Notes: generated by a model not told the origin, from the sequence alone. A stretch of 64,000 nucleotides of DNA from an uncultured Collinsella sp. (GCA_900539035.1 UQAU01000007.1:8970-72969), one strand, 5' to 3'; counted from the first letter of the stretch, positions 52,562 to 61,938 are shown. A program made the numbers and translations.

Positions 52562-53947
52562 ATGGCTAAAGAACTCGATTTCGACGCTATCAAGGCTGCT
52601 GCTGAGTCCCACCGTGCTGATATGACTCGCTTCCTGCGCGCTATGATCTCTCACCCCTCTGAGTCCTGCGAGGAGGGTGAGGTTGTCGCTTGCATTAAGG
52701 CCGAGATGGAGAGCCTTGGCTATGACGAGGTCAAGGTCGACGGCCTGGGCAACGTCATGGGCTTTATGGGCGAGGGCGACAAGATCATCGCCATCGACTC
52801 CCACATCGACACCGTCGGCATCGGTAACATCGAGAACTGGGATGCCGATCCCTACGAGGGCTACGAGACCGACGAGATCATCTACGGCCGCGGTGGCTCC
52901 GACCAGGAGGGCGGCATGGCTTCTGCTACCTATGCTGCCAAGATGATGAAGGACATGGGCCTCATCCCCGAGGGTTACAAGATCATGGTCGTCGGCACCG
53001 TCCAGGAAGAGGACTGCGACGGCATGTGCTGGCAGTACATCTACAACAAGGACGGCATTAAGCCCGAGTTCGTTATTTCCACCGAGCCGACCGACGGCGG
53101 CATCTATCGCGGCCACCGCGGCCGCATGGAGATCCGCGTCGACGTTCACGGCACTTCCTGCCACGGCTCTGCTCCCGACCGCGGCGACAATGCCATCTAC
53201 AAGATGGCCGACATCATCGCCGACGTCCGCGCCCTCAACAACAACGGCTGCGACGAGTCGACCGACATCAAGGGCCTCGTCAAGATGCTCGACCCCAAGT
53301 ACAACCCCGAGCACTTCGAGGACGCCCGCTTCCTGGGCCGCGGCACCTGCACCGTCAGCCAGATCTTCTACACCAGCCCCAGCCGTTGCGCCGTGGCCGA
53401 CTCCTGCGCCATCTCCATCGACCGTCGCATGACCGCCGGTGAAACCTGGGAGTCCTGCCTGGACGAGATCCGTAACCTGCCGGCCGCCAAGAAGTACGGC
53501 GACGACGTGAAGGTCTCCATGTACATGTACGACCGTCCGTCCTGGACCGGCGAGGTCTACGAGACCGAGGCTTACTTCCCCACGTGGATCAACAAGGAGA
53601 CCGCTCCGCACGTCAAGGCCCTCGTCGACGCCCACAAGGCCATGTTCGGTGACGAGCGCATCGGCTGCGAGCCCAGCATGGACAAGCGCACCGGTCGCCC
53701 GCTGTGCGACAAGTGGACCTTCTCCACGAACTGTGTCTCCATCCAGGGCCGCTACGGCATCCCCTGCGTGGGCTTTGGCCCGGGTGCCGAGTCTCAGGCT
53801 CACGCTCCCAACGAGGTCACCTACAAGGACGACCTGGTCACCGCTGCTGCCATGTACGTGGCTGCCCTGAACCTCTACGATCCGAGCAAGGCCGATGGCG
53901 ACGCCACCGTGTTCCGCGCCGGTCTGACCAACAACAAGATTGATTAG
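52562..53947 (+). CDS. ygeY: YgeY-family selenium metabolism-linked hydrolase (M20 peptidase fold)
   Basis: 461 residues, slightly longer than E. coli YgeY (403). Dinuclear-zinc M20 hydrolase: HxD in DSHIDTVG, Asp in [10 protein letters not shown], Glu-Glu in VQEEDCDG, Glu in STEPTDGG, then the dimerisation domain [17 protein letters not shown]. It should cleave an amide in the purine breakdown route, possibly releasing diaminopropionate from a carbamoylated or acylated form; this is inference. ATG at 52562 behind GAAAGG, 74 bp after ygeX. Confidence 0.92.
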   Translation: MAKELDFDAIKAAAESHRADMTRFLRAMISHPSESCEEGEVVACIKAEMESLGYDEVKVDGLGNVMGFMGEGDKIIAIDSHIDTVGIGNIENWDADPYEGYETDEIIYGRGGSDQEGGMASATYAAKMMKDMGLIPEGYKIMVVGTVQEEDCDGMCWQYIYNKDGIKPEFVISTEPTDGGIYRGHRGRMEIRVDVHGTSCHGSAPDRGDNAIYKMADIIADVRALNNNGCDESTDIKGLVKMLDPKYNPEHFEDARFLGRGTCTVSQIFYTSPSRCAVADSCAISIDRRMTAGETWESCLDEIRNLPAAKKYGDDVKVSMYMYDRPSWTGEVYETEAYFPTWINKETAPHVKALVDAHKAMFGDERIGCEPSMDKRTGRPLCDKWTFSTNCVSIQGRYGIPCVGFGPGAESQAHAPNEVTYKDDLVTAAAMYVAALNLYDPSKADGDATVFRAGLTNNKID

Positions 53948-53968
53948 TCCCATTCCTCGATTTTGTTG

Positions 53969-53995
53969 AGCCGGGGGCTGCTCGTGTCCCCGGCA
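53969..53995 (+). other. Hairpin in the ygeY-ygeW gap
   Basis: GCCGGGG and CCCCGGC (about 53970-53994) form a 7-bp stem around an 11-nt loop, with no U-run. Probably an intra-operon hairpin. Confidence 0.4.
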
Positions 53996-54147
53996 CCCCC
54001 TGTTGACTTGGGGCCCGCGGTCGTTATCTCCCATGCTTCCTCAACGGTAGCGGGTCCTCGTCATAGCGCTCTGCATGTTCTAGCCACACGCGCATGCCGG
54101 AGCACGTCTACTCATTGCGATCTTTCATCTTTAGAAAGGACATTTCC

Positions 54148-55350
54148 ATGGACGTCAAGTTTACCGAGCTCGTCGAGCAGCTGAACGGTCTCGACTTTAA
54201 GGGCATGTACGGCAGCGACTTCCTGCACACCTGGGACAAGACCACCGATGAGCTCAAGGCTCTCTACATCGTCGCCGACGCCCTGCGCGAGCTGCGTGAG
54301 AACAACGTTTCGTCCAAGATCTTCGACTCGGGCCTGGCCGTCTCCCTGTTCCGCGACAACTCCACCCGTACGCGCTTCTCCTTCTCTAAGGCCGCCAACC
54401 TGCTCGGCCTTGAGCTGCAGGACCTGGACGAGAAGAAGTCCCAGATCGCTCACGGCGAGACCGTCCGCGAGACCGCTACCATGATCTCCTTCATGGCCGA
54501 CGTCATCGGCATCCGCGACGACATGTACATCGGCAAGGGCGACGCCTACATGGCCGAGGTCTCCGAGTCTGTCCGGCAGGCTTACGAGGACGGCGTTCTG
54601 GATCACCGTCCCACGCTCATCTCCCTGCAGTCCGACTCCGATCACCCCACGCAGTCCTCTGCCGACATGCTCTACCTCATCAACGAGTTTGGCGGCCTCG
54701 AGAACCTCAAGGGCAAGAAGGTTGCCGTTACCTGGGCCTATTCGCCCTCTTACGGCAAGCCGCTGTCCTGCCCGCAGTCGCTGATCAGCCTGCTGCCCCG
54801 CTTTGGCATGGACGTCACCCTGGCCCACCCCGAGGGCTACGACCTCATGCCCGAGGTCGTCGAGCGCGCCAAGGGCTATGCCGCCGAGTCCGGCACCACC
54901 TTTAAGCAGGTCAACACCATGGCCGAGGCCTTCGAGGGCGCCGACATCGTGATCCCCAAGAGCTGGGCTCCGTTTGCCGCCATGGAGAAGCGCACCAACT
55001 TGTATGCCGAGGGCGACGACGCCGGCATCGCAGCGCTCGAGAAGGAGCTGCTCGCCCAGAACGCCACCCATCAGGACTGGTGCTCCACGACCGAGCTCAT
55101 GGAGAAGACTGCCAACGGCCAGGACACCATCTTTATGCACCCGCTGCCCGCCGACATCTCCGGTGTCTCCTGCGAGCACGGCGAGGTCAACGCCGACGTC
55201 TTCGACATGCACCGCGTGGGCATGTACAAGGAGGCCAGCTACAAGCCGTACGCCATCGCTGCCATGATGTTCCTGCAGAAGGTTGCCGATCCCGCCGCTA
55301 CCCTCAAGGCCCTCGACGAGCGCAACACCGCCCGTTGGCTCCAGGCCTAA
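54148..55350 (+). CDS. ygeW: Knotted carbamoyltransferase YgeW
   Basis: 400 residues from the ATG at 54148 (AGAAAGGAC upstream); E. coli YgeW has 396. Member of the aspartate/ornithine transcarbamoylase superfamily: carbamoyl-phosphate loop LFRDNSTRTRFSFSK (about residues 68-82), then HGETVRET, and HPLPADISG near the C-terminus. It likely transfers a carbamoyl group between phosphate and a purine-derived amine such as diaminopropionate, letting the cell recover carbamoyl phosphate for ATP. A carbamate kinase, the natural partner, is not in the window. Confidence 0.93.
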   Translation: MDVKFTELVEQLNGLDFKGMYGSDFLHTWDKTTDELKALYIVADALRELRENNVSSKIFDSGLAVSLFRDNSTRTRFSFSKAANLLGLELQDLDEKKSQIAHGETVRETATMISFMADVIGIRDDMYIGKGDAYMAEVSESVRQAYEDGVLDHRPTLISLQSDSDHPTQSSADMLYLINEFGGLENLKGKKVAVTWAYSPSYGKPLSCPQSLISLLPRFGMDVTLAHPEGYDLMPEVVERAKGYAAESGTTFKQVNTMAEAFEGADIVIPKSWAPFAAMEKRTNLYAEGDDAGIAALEKELLAQNATHQDWCSTTELMEKTANGQDTIFMHPLPADISGVSCEHGEVNADVFDMHRVGMYKEASYKPYAIAAMMFLQKVADPAATLKALDERNTARWLQA

Positions 55351-55372
55351 AGCCGGGTTGAGGTAAGCCATG

Positions 55373-55418
55373 TAAAGGGGGCGCTCTGCCAACCGGCGGG
55401 GTGCCCCTTTTTTGCATC
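55373..55418 (+). terminator. Probable terminator after ygeW
   Basis: AAAGGGGGCGC (from about 55374) pairs imperfectly with GGTGCCCCTTT, followed by TTT. It ends the ygeX-ygeY-ygeW operon. Confidence 0.7.
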
Positions 55419-55500
55419 GCGGGCGTGCGGGATAAGCGCTTTCGATGTGGATGCCCGCGGCGCGAGTTATGGGTACGATGGTTTCAGGGGAGGTATCACC

Positions 55501-56115
55501 ATGAAACTCGGTTGCGTCATTATGGCCTCGGGCGAGGGCAAGCGGTTTGGCTCTAACAAGATGCTTGCCGATATCTATGGCGAGCCGCTGATTGCCCGGA
55601 CCATCGATTCGGTTCCCCGGGGCTTTGACGTCGTGGTTTCGACGCGTTGGCCCGAGGTCGCCCAGATTTGCGAGGACAAGCATTGCCCGTGTGTGCTGCA
55701 CGATGGCGAGCTGCGCAGCGAAAGCGTCCGTGCGGGCCTTTCGTGGGGAGTCGAACGCAACTGGAAAGGTTGCCTCTTTTTGCCGGGCGACCAGCCGCTT
55801 GTGAGCGCGGACTCTTTTGAGGCCATGGTTCGCGCGTTTGACGAGCGTGGCTGCAAACATCCGGTGCGCTTGGCGTGCAACGGTGAGCCTTCGAGCCCGG
55901 TGCTCTTTCCGGTGGAACTGTTCGATGCACTTATGTGTCTTGAGGGCAAGGACGGCGGGGGCTCGATTCTCAAAGGTCGCGTCGACGTTGCGCTGGTCGA
56001 AGCGCGCGCCTATGAGCTGTGGGATGTCGATACCGCAGAGGGACAGCGACGCATAACGGAGCATATCGCGGCCTGCTCGTATTTTGATCGCGTGGCCAAC
56101 TGCATCAATCAATAA
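55501..56115 (+). CDS. mocA: MocA-type molybdenum cofactor cytidylyltransferase
   Basis: 204 residues from the ATG at 55501 (AGGGGAGG upstream); frame open to 55447 without signal. Nucleotidyltransferase fold with the NTP loop MASGEGKRFGSNKML (residues 8-22), LPGDQPLVS for metal binding, and the SSPVLFP segment. It adds CMP to molybdopterin to make the MCD form used by xanthine dehydrogenase-type enzymes, here XdhD. Cys pairs in the middle are unusual for MocA but the core is standard. hyuA follows after 9 bp. Confidence 0.88.
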   Translation: MKLGCVIMASGEGKRFGSNKMLADIYGEPLIARTIDSVPRGFDVVVSTRWPEVAQICEDKHCPCVLHDGELRSESVRAGLSWGVERNWKGCLFLPGDQPLVSADSFEAMVRAFDERGCKHPVRLACNGEPSSPVLFPVELFDALMCLEGKDGGGSILKGRVDVALVEARAYELWDVDTAEGQRRITEHIAACSYFDRVANCINQ

Positions 56116-56124
56116 GGAGCAATT

Positions 56125-57492
56125 ATGATCATCATCAAAAACGGCGCGCTCGTGACGCCCCAGGGGCTTCGTCGAGCCGATCTTGCCATGGAGGGCGACA
56201 AGATCGTGCGGATTGCCGCGGCAATCGAGCCGTGCGAGGACGATACCGTCCAGGACGCCACGGACTGCTGGGTGTTCCCCGGCTTTATCGACGGCCACAC
56301 GCACATGCAGTGCTGGACCGGCATGGATTGGACAGCCGATAGCTTTGAGACCGGCACGCGCGCGGCTGCCTGCGGCGGCACGACGACCATTGTGGACTAC
56401 GCGACGGCCGATCGCGGCGTGACCATGCCCGATGCCCTTGCCGAGTGGCATCGCCGCGCCGACGGAACTTGCACGGCCAACTACGCCTTTCATATGGCAC
56501 TCGCCGAGTGGAACGAGCACAACCGCGCCGATCTTTCGGCCATGCGCGAGGCGGGCGTATCGTCGTTTAAGACCTACTTTGCCTACGACCATCTGCGCCT
56601 GGACGACGCCGAGACACTCGAGGTGCTGGAGGAGCTCAAGCGCGTGGGTGGTATCCTGTGCGTGCATTGCGAGAACGGCACGCTCGTGAACGAGCTGCAG
56701 AAGCGCGTGTACGAGCAGGGGATTCATGGGCCCGAGGGACATGCGCTCAGCCGTCCGGATGTGTGTGAGGCCGAGGCCGTGAGCCGCCTACTGTATCTGG
56801 CACACTTGGCCGGGGACGCTCCGGTCAACGTGGTGCACCTTTCGACCAAGCTGGGGCTCGAGGCCATCCGTGCCGCCAAGGCGCGCGGGCAGAAGAACAT
56901 CTATGTCGAGACCTGCCCTCAGTATCTGATACTCGACGACACCTGCTATCTGGAGCAGGACGAGGACGGCTTTGCGGGCGCCAAGTATGTGATGAGCCCG
57001 CCGCTGCGCCATGCCGGTGACCGTGCCGCGCTGCGCGAGGCGCTTGTGGCCGGCGAGATCGATACTATTGCGACCGATCATTGCAGCTTTAACCTGCACG
57101 GGCAAAAGGACCGCGGGCGCGACGATTTTCGCGCGATTCCCAACGGCGGGCCCGGCGTGGAGCATCGTCCCGTCGCGATTGCCACGAGCTTTGAGGGGCA
57201 GCTGGGTCCCGAGGATCTGTGCCGCTTGATGAGCGAGAACCCGGCGCGCGTCTTTGGCATGTATCCGCGCAAGGGATGTCTTGCCGAGGGCGCCGATGCC
57301 GACGTGTGCGTGTGGGATCCCCAGGCGCGCTGGACCATTCGCGCGGCGACACAGCATCAGGCTGTGGACTACACGCCGCTCGAGGGCTTTGAGGCTCACG
57401 GCCGCGCCAAGGCTGTGTTTGTGAACGGCGTGCTGGTGGCACGCGATGGCGAGCCCACCGGAGCTCAGCCCGGTCGCTATGTGCCCCGCTAG
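56125..57492 (+). CDS. hyuA: Dihydropyrimidinase / D-hydantoinase (HyuA type)
   Basis: 455 residues. Cyclic amidohydrolase with a binuclear metal site: HxH in FIDGHTHMQC, the carboxylated lysine in SSFKTYFAYD, His in CVHCENG, His in VVHLSTK and Asp in IATDHCSF. It opens a cyclic amide ring, in this pathway probably a dihydro-pyrimidine or hydantoin derived from a purine. E. coli hyuA (ygeZ) lies in the matching cluster. ATG at 56125 after AAGGAG. Confidence 0.92.
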   Translation: MIIIKNGALVTPQGLRRADLAMEGDKIVRIAAAIEPCEDDTVQDATDCWVFPGFIDGHTHMQCWTGMDWTADSFETGTRAAACGGTTTIVDYATADRGVTMPDALAEWHRRADGTCTANYAFHMALAEWNEHNRADLSAMREAGVSSFKTYFAYDHLRLDDAETLEVLEELKRVGGILCVHCENGTLVNELQKRVYEQGIHGPEGHALSRPDVCEAEAVSRLLYLAHLAGDAPVNVVHLSTKLGLEAIRAAKARGQKNIYVETCPQYLILDDTCYLEQDEDGFAGAKYVMSPPLRHAGDRAALREALVAGEIDTIATDHCSFNLHGQKDRGRDDFRAIPNGGPGVEHRPVAIATSFEGQLGPEDLCRLMSENPARVFGMYPRKGCLAEGADADVCVWDPQARWTIRAATQHQAVDYTPLEGFEAHGRAKAVFVNGVLVARDGEPTGAQPGRYVPR

Positions 57493-57512
57493 CAGCAAAG
57501 ATGCCGTGTCCC

Positions 57513-57591
57513 CTCCGCAGTTGCGGTGAAATACGGACTGTTTGCGGCCATTAGGTGGCCAAACAGTCCGTATTTCACCGCAACTGCGGAG
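57513..57591. repeat. Palindromic intergenic repeat (GTTGCGGTGAAATACGGA family), copy 1, acting as bidirectional terminator
   Basis: Arm 57513-57544 pairs perfectly with 57560-57591 (32 bp). A related copy is at 60304-60370. It lies between the convergent hyuA and yqeC genes, so it may terminate both. Confidence 0.8.
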
Positions 57592-57601
57592 ATGGGGCCG
57601 G

Positions 57602-58336
57602 CTACTTGAGGCTGGTGGCGACGATGGGGCGGCCGAGGGCTGCCTGGAAGCGGTCGGTCATCGTGGGATCGCTGAGCGTGTCGACTTGGTTGAGCATGAC
57701 GCGTGCGGTGCTGAGTCCCAGCGCCTGCATCTCGGCATTGAGCACCTGGGCGACGCGCTCGGGCGTGGCGATGTCAGTGAGCTCGCAGCCGCAACGCTCG
57801 CAAAAGAGCTCAGGGCGGTGGACGGCTTCGTTGATGGGCTTGCCGAACCCCGAGGCGCCGACGATCCAGACGATGTTGGCCGTGCCAGAGGGAATCACCG
57901 GCTCCCAGGCGGCGTGCGCCTTGAGCGGGAGCCGCTTGCTGCCGTCCGCCTCGGCCAGGACGTAGTCAAAGCGCTGCGCCAGCTGGTCGAGCGGCTCGGC
58001 GGGGGCGGAGAGCTTGCCTGTCTCCGGGTCCAAGACGCCTGCCTGGCAGATGCTTCCGCGCACAAGGCCCGCGCAGGCCTCGCAGGTGCAACCGGGGACA
58101 TGCGAGGCGCCCGGCTTCCAAGGCGCGGCGTCCAGGCGACGATTCGACCCGTCCCACGGCACGCCGGCGACGGGGAACATATACGTGGTGGTGCAGAGGA
58201 GCGCGCGGCCGCCAGCGCGCATAAGCTCAAGGCCGAGCGTCTTTAGCAAGGTCGACTTGCCACCGCTGCCGATAATCGCGGTAATGCCCGGCTCGATCCT
58301 GAGCGCCGAGGCAAGATTGCCGCTAACCGTTTCCAT
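57602..58336 (-). CDS. yqeC: YqeC, selenium-dependent hydroxylase accessory protein
   Basis: 244 residues. P-loop GSGGKST (23-29) near the N-terminus, then a Cys-rich loop (CTCEACAGLVRGSICQAG, about 100-117) and CERCGCE near 185. It belongs to the YqeC family, which co-occurs with selenium-dependent molybdenum hydroxylases and is thought to help insert or prepare labile selenium. Divergent to yqeB with 102 bp between; all other genes of this block are on the plus strand. Confidence 0.88.
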   Translation of the reverse strand: METVSGNLASALRIEPGITAIIGSGGKSTLLKTLGLELMRAGGRALLCTTTYMFPVAGVPWDGSNRRLDAAPWKPGASHVPGCTCEACAGLVRGSICQAGVLDPETGKLSAPAEPLDQLAQRFDYVLAEADGSKRLPLKAHAAWEPVIPSGTANIVWIVGASGFGKPINEAVHRPELFCERCGCELTDIATPERVAQVLNAEMQALGLSTARVMLNQVDTLSDPTMTDRFQAALGRPIVATSLK

Positions 58337-58438
58337 CTGTTCACCGCCGTATAATACTGTGATAATAAATAATCATCAGAGTAGCGGTCGAACCGCTTTT
58401 GCTCTGCTCAAACCGTAGCACAGGGAGGTGCCCCGGGA

Positions 58439-59233
58439 ATGCTCGTTTATGTTCGCGGCGCCGGCGATATCGCCACGGGCGTCGCCGCTCGCTTGGTGCG
58501 CGCCGGCGTGTCGGTCGTTATGGCCGATATCGCGGTTCCCACGTGCATCCGTCGCACAATCAGTTTTTGCGAGGCCATTCGCTTGGGCGAGGTCGAGGTC
58601 GAGGGCATTCGCGCTCGCTTGGCACAGACGCCGGCAGAGGCGCTTGCAATTACCGAGGCTGGAGACGTCGCCGTTGTGGTGGACCCCCAGGCCAAGATGC
58701 TCGGCGAGCTGAAACCCGCTGCCGTGGTCGACGCGATTCTGGCCAAGCGCAACCTGGGTACCACGCGCGACATGGCGCCTGCCGTCATCGCCGTGGGGCC
58801 GGGCTTTACCGCGCCGGTTGACTGCGACGCCGTGGTCGAAACCATGCGCGGGCATTTCCTGGGCCGTGTCATTACCCAGGGTTCGCCCCAACCCAACACG
58901 GGCGTGCCGGGCATTATCGCTGGCTATGGCAGAGAGCGCGTTATCCACAGCCCCGCCGCCGGCGTGTTTCGGTCCGACCGCGCGATCGGCGACATCGTGA
59001 GCGCCGGAGACGTGATTGGCTACGCGGGCGATTCGCCCATGTGCACGCAGATCGATGGCTGTCTGCGCGGGCTTTTGGCGAACGGCGTGCAGGTGACTGA
59101 GGGCTTTAAATGCGCCGATGTCGATCCGCGCGGCGATGCCAGCTATATCAACTACATTTCGGACAAGGCGACGTCGGTCGGCGGCGGTGTGCTCGAGGCA
59201 CTCGCCATGCTCACCGGTGTATTCCAGGGATAG
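58439..59233 (+). CDS. yqeB: YqeB / EF2563-family selenium-dependent molybdenum hydroxylase maturation protein
   Basis: 264 residues. N-terminal Rossmann-like motif YVRGAGDIATGVAARLVRAG, then TISFCEAIRLGEVEVEGI with a conserved Cys, and a C-terminal GGGVLEALAM. The family always accompanies selenium-dependent molybdenum hydroxylases and is related to XdhC-type proteins. It probably acts with YqeC and the XdhC-like protein in adding the selenium or terminal ligand to the cofactor. ATG at 58439; the next gene starts after 9 bp. Confidence 0.88.
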   Translation: MLVYVRGAGDIATGVAARLVRAGVSVVMADIAVPTCIRRTISFCEAIRLGEVEVEGIRARLAQTPAEALAITEAGDVAVVVDPQAKMLGELKPAAVVDAILAKRNLGTTRDMAPAVIAVGPGFTAPVDCDAVVETMRGHFLGRVITQGSPQPNTGVPGIIAGYGRERVIHSPAAGVFRSDRAIGDIVSAGDVIGYAGDSPMCTQIDGCLRGLLANGVQVTEGFKCADVDPRGDASYINYISDKATSVGGGVLEALAMLTGVFQG

Positions 59234-59242
59234 GAAATTGCA

Positions 59243-60286
59243 ATGGAAAAGCTCGATGTGGTGAATGCTGCGCTTGCCGCCCTGCGTGCTGGCGAGACGT
59301 GCGAGCTCGTGGTCGTGGCCGGCACGGCGGGGTCGTCGCCGCGCGGCGTGGGCGCCTGGATGGCCGTCTTTGCCGACGGTGGCCAGGCGGGCACTATCGG
59401 CGGCGGCAAGATTGAGCTCTTTGCGCTGGATGAGGCGCGCGAACTCCTGAGCGCGGGACAGTCGCGTCTGGTCCGCTACACCATGGGCGGCGAGAACTCC
59501 GATACCGGCATGATCTGCGGCGGGGCCATCTGCCTGTGCTATCTGCACCTGGACGCGACCCAGGCACCGTTGTTCCAGGAAATTGCCGACGTCTTGGCCT
59601 ATCGGCGCATCGGCGACTTCGTCACCGACTTTGAGCCGTTTATCGCGAGTGCGCTCGAGGGCGATGTGGCCGAGTACCATGGCGAGGAATCGCGCCGCAC
59701 CATTGCGGGCTGCCCCGGGCTTTCGCTGGTGGAGGAGGGGAGTAAGGTCACCTACACCAACGCGGCCTCTGAGATTCCCGCGGCGCACATCGAGACGCTC
59801 TGCCCCGAGGGCCTGACCTATATCTTTGGCTGCGGCCACGTGGGCGCCGCGACGGCGCGGGTGCTTACGGCGGCGGGCTTTGCCGTCGTGGCGTGCGACG
59901 ACCGCCCCGGCACGCTGACCCCCGATTGGGTGCCCGGTGTCTACGACCGTCGTCTGGTCGACTACAAGAGCCTGAGCAAGCAGTGCCCCATCGGCCCGCG
60001 CGACCTGGTGGTCGTCGCCACGGCGGGTCACAAGTCCGATATCGACGTGGTGATTCAGGCCATGCGTGCCAAACCCGCCTATCTGGGCTGCTTGGGCTCG
60101 CGTCGCAAGACGGCCTTTGTGCGCGCCCGCCTGGAGCAGGAGGGCTTTACGCAGGACCGGATCGACGAGCTGCACCTGCCGATCGGCGTTGCCATCGAGG
60201 CCGAGGACCCCGAGGAGATCGCCATCTCCATCGCCGCCGAGATGATCCACCTGCGCCGCACCAAGCTCGTCCCCCGCAAGCGCTAG
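59243..60286 (+). CDS. XdhC/CoxI-family molybdenum hydroxylase maturation protein
   Basis: 347 residues, full two-domain form. The N-terminal XdhC/CoxI domain (ELVVVAGTAGSSPRGVGAWM) with Cys in GMICGG, then a Rossmann domain with FGCGHVGAATARVL and DDRPGTLTPDWVPG. XdhC proteins bind the molybdenum cofactor, help its sulphuration and hand it to xanthine dehydrogenase. Here the client should be XdhD, perhaps with selenium in place of sulphur. Last gene of the island before the ribosomal cluster resumes. Confidence 0.9.
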   Translation: MEKLDVVNAALAALRAGETCELVVVAGTAGSSPRGVGAWMAVFADGGQAGTIGGGKIELFALDEARELLSAGQSRLVRYTMGGENSDTGMICGGAICLCYLHLDATQAPLFQEIADVLAYRRIGDFVTDFEPFIASALEGDVAEYHGEESRRTIAGCPGLSLVEEGSKVTYTNAASEIPAAHIETLCPEGLTYIFGCGHVGAATARVLTAAGFAVVACDDRPGTLTPDWVPGVYDRRLVDYKSLSKQCPIGPRDLVVVATAGHKSDIDVVIQAMRAKPAYLGCLGSRRKTAFVRARLEQEGFTQDRIDELHLPIGVAIEAEDPEEIAISIAAEMIHLRRTKLVPRKR

Positions 60287-60303
60287 TCGCATCCCCACCA
60301 ATA

Positions 60304-60370
60304 AGTTGCGGTGAAATACGGATTGTTCAAGCCTGCTAGACCGCCAAACAGTCCCTATTTCACCGCAACT
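60304..60370. repeat. Palindromic intergenic repeat (GTTGCGGTGAAATACGGA family), copy 2
   Basis: Left arm 60304-60327 pairs with 60346-60370 apart from two positions and one bulge. Followed by CTTTTTG, so it can terminate the XdhC-like gene. Same family as 57513-57591. Confidence 0.75.
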
Positions 60371-60432
60371 GCTTTTTGGGACCCATTTGTGCGGGGGAGT
60401 TGTGGAGTTGTGCAGGCAGACGAGGTTTTTCT

Positions 60433-60460
60433 GGAAATACGCTCCCGATGCGCGTATAGT
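60433..60460 (+). promoter_or_regulatory. Probable promoter of the resumed spc operon (before rplE)
   Basis: GGAAATACGCTCCCGATGCG then CGTATAGT, with TATAGT (60455-60460) as -10. It is a looser match to the motif before rplC and rplB. It lies 138 bp before rplE; the leader shows no strong hairpin. Confidence 0.5.
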
Positions 60461-60597
60461 ACCGATTGTTTTGTCGGCTCCTGCTGCGTCGAGTCCAAAC
60501 CGCGAAATGCCATGAGCGGCGCGGATGCAGCCAGGAGGCACGAGGACAACCCATCGTGGCCACGCCCCGTGCTTAAAACCCCAAGAAGGAGTGAACA

Positions 60598-61155
60598 ATG
60601 GCAGAAGAGAAGTATGTGCCGCGTCTGAAGACCAAGTACAACAACGAGGTCAAGCAGCAGCTTCAGGACAAGTTCCAGTACGAGAACGTCATGATGATCC
60701 CCAAGTTTGAGAAGATCGTCGTGAACATGGGTGTCGGCGAGGCCGCTACCGATTCCAAGGCCATCGACGGTGCCGTGCGCGACCTGCGCGCCATCACCGG
60801 CCAGCAGCCGATGATCACCCGTGCCCGCAAGTCCATCGCTACCTTCCGCCTGCGCGCCGGTATGCCGATCGGCTGCAAGGTTACCCTGCGTGGCGACCGT
60901 ATGTGGGAGTTCTTCGATCGTCTGACCTCCGTCGCGATCCCCCGTATCCGCGACTTCCGCGGCATCTCCGCCAAGAGCTTCGACGGCCGTGGTAACTTCT
61001 CCATGGGCGTCACCGAGCAGCTCATCTTCCCCGAGATCGACTTCGACTCCGTCGATCACCAGCGTGGTATGGACATCACTTTCGTGACCACCGCCAACAC
61101 CGATGAGGAGGCCAAGGCCCTTCTGGACGCCTTCGGTTTCCCGTTCAAGAAATAG
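60598..61155 (+). CDS. rplE: 50S ribosomal protein L5
   Basis: 185 residues. L5 binds 5S rRNA and contacts P-site tRNA. Typical segments [17 protein letters not shown] and [29 protein letters not shown] at 60598 after GAAGGAGTG. In other genomes it follows rplX within a few bases; here it starts the second half of the divided cluster. Confidence 0.98.
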   Translation: MAEEKYVPRLKTKYNNEVKQQLQDKFQYENVMMIPKFEKIVVNMGVGEAATDSKAIDGAVRDLRAITGQQPMITRARKSIATFRLRAGMPIGCKVTLRGDRMWEFFDRLTSVAIPRIRDFRGISAKSFDGRGNFSMGVTEQLIFPEIDFDSVDHQRGMDITFVTTANTDEEAKALLDAFGFPFKK

Positions 61156-61170
61156 GTTCACCTGCCCTAT

Positions 61171-61200
61171 AAGCGCCGTTCCCACAAGGGGGCGGCGCTT
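61171..61200 (+). other. Hairpin between rplE and rpsZ
   Basis: AAGCGCCG (61171-61178) pairs with CGGCGCTT (61193-61200) around a 14-nt loop. No U-run. Similar intra-operon hairpins occur at 62534-62555 (CCAGCACC / GGTGCTGG) before rplR. S8 and L5 regulation sites in other bacteria lie in this part of the operon. Confidence 0.4.
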
Positions 61201-61234
61201 GGGGCGAACAATACTCTATGTGAGGAGGATATAA

Positions 61235-61420
61235 GTGGCTAAGACATCGATGATCGTCAAGTGCAATCGCAAGCAGAAGTTCTCTACTCGTGAGTACACG
61301 CGCTGCCAGCGCTGCGGCCGTCCGCACTCTGTGTACCGCAAGTTCGGCCTGTGCCGTGTCTGCTTCCGCGAGCTTGCACTCAAGGGCGAGCTTCCCGGCG
61401 TTAAGAAGGCCAGCTGGTAA
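61235..61420 (+). CDS. rpsZ: 30S ribosomal protein S14, zinc-binding type Z
   Basis: 61 residues, GTG start at 61235 behind GGAGGAT. Zinc ribbon C-x2-C-x12-C-x2-C is intact (CQRCG, then LCRVC). This is the short C+ form; no zinc-independent paralogue is in the window. Often called rpsN type Z. Confidence 0.96.
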   Translation: MAKTSMIVKCNRKQKFSTREYTRCQRCGRPHSVYRKFGLCRVCFRELALKGELPGVKKASW

Positions 61421-61539
61421 GTCACTACCAGCGTTTCAAGCATCAGTTTGGAACAGGGAAAACGCGCTAAAAAGGCTTTGCCGTTAAGGGCGGCGAAGAA
61501 CCAAGAGCACGTGTTCATCAAGAACGAAGGAGAATCTGT

Positions 61540-61938
61540 ATGAACCTTACAGACCCGATCGCAGATATGCTTACGCGCATCCGTAACGCTAACTCTGTGA
61601 ACAAGGCCACGGTCTCCATGCCGAGCAGCAAGAAGCTCGTCGAGATCGCTCGTGTTCTGCACGAGGAGGGCTACATCGAGGGCTACGATGTCGAGGACAC
61701 CGTTCCCCAGAAGACTCTGCACATCACGCTTAAGTATGGTCCTAAGAAGGCTAAGGTCATCAACGGCATCCGCCGCATTTCCAAGCCGGGCCTGCGTAAG
61801 TACACCGGCGTTGCCGACATGCCCCGCGTCCGCGGTGGCCTTGGTACCGCCATTATTTCCACCAGCCATGGCGTCATGACCGACCGCGATGCTCGCAAGC
61901 ACAACGTCGGCGGCGAGATCATCGCTTACGTCTGGTAA
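61540..61938 (+). CDS. rpsH: 30S ribosomal protein S8
   Basis: 132 residues. [18 protein letters not shown] at the N-terminus and the C-terminal rRNA-binding [20 protein letters not shown] are diagnostic. S8 binds helix 21 of 16S rRNA and in E. coli represses the spc operon at the rplE start. ATG at 61540 with GAAGGAGAA; a 119-bp gap without recognised features precedes it. Confidence 0.97.
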   Translation: MNLTDPIADMLTRIRNANSVNKATVSMPSSKKLVEIARVLHEEGYIEGYDVEDTVPQKTLHITLKYGPKKAKVINGIRRISKPGLRKYTGVADMPRVRGGLGTAIISTSHGVMTDRDARKHNVGGEIIAYVW

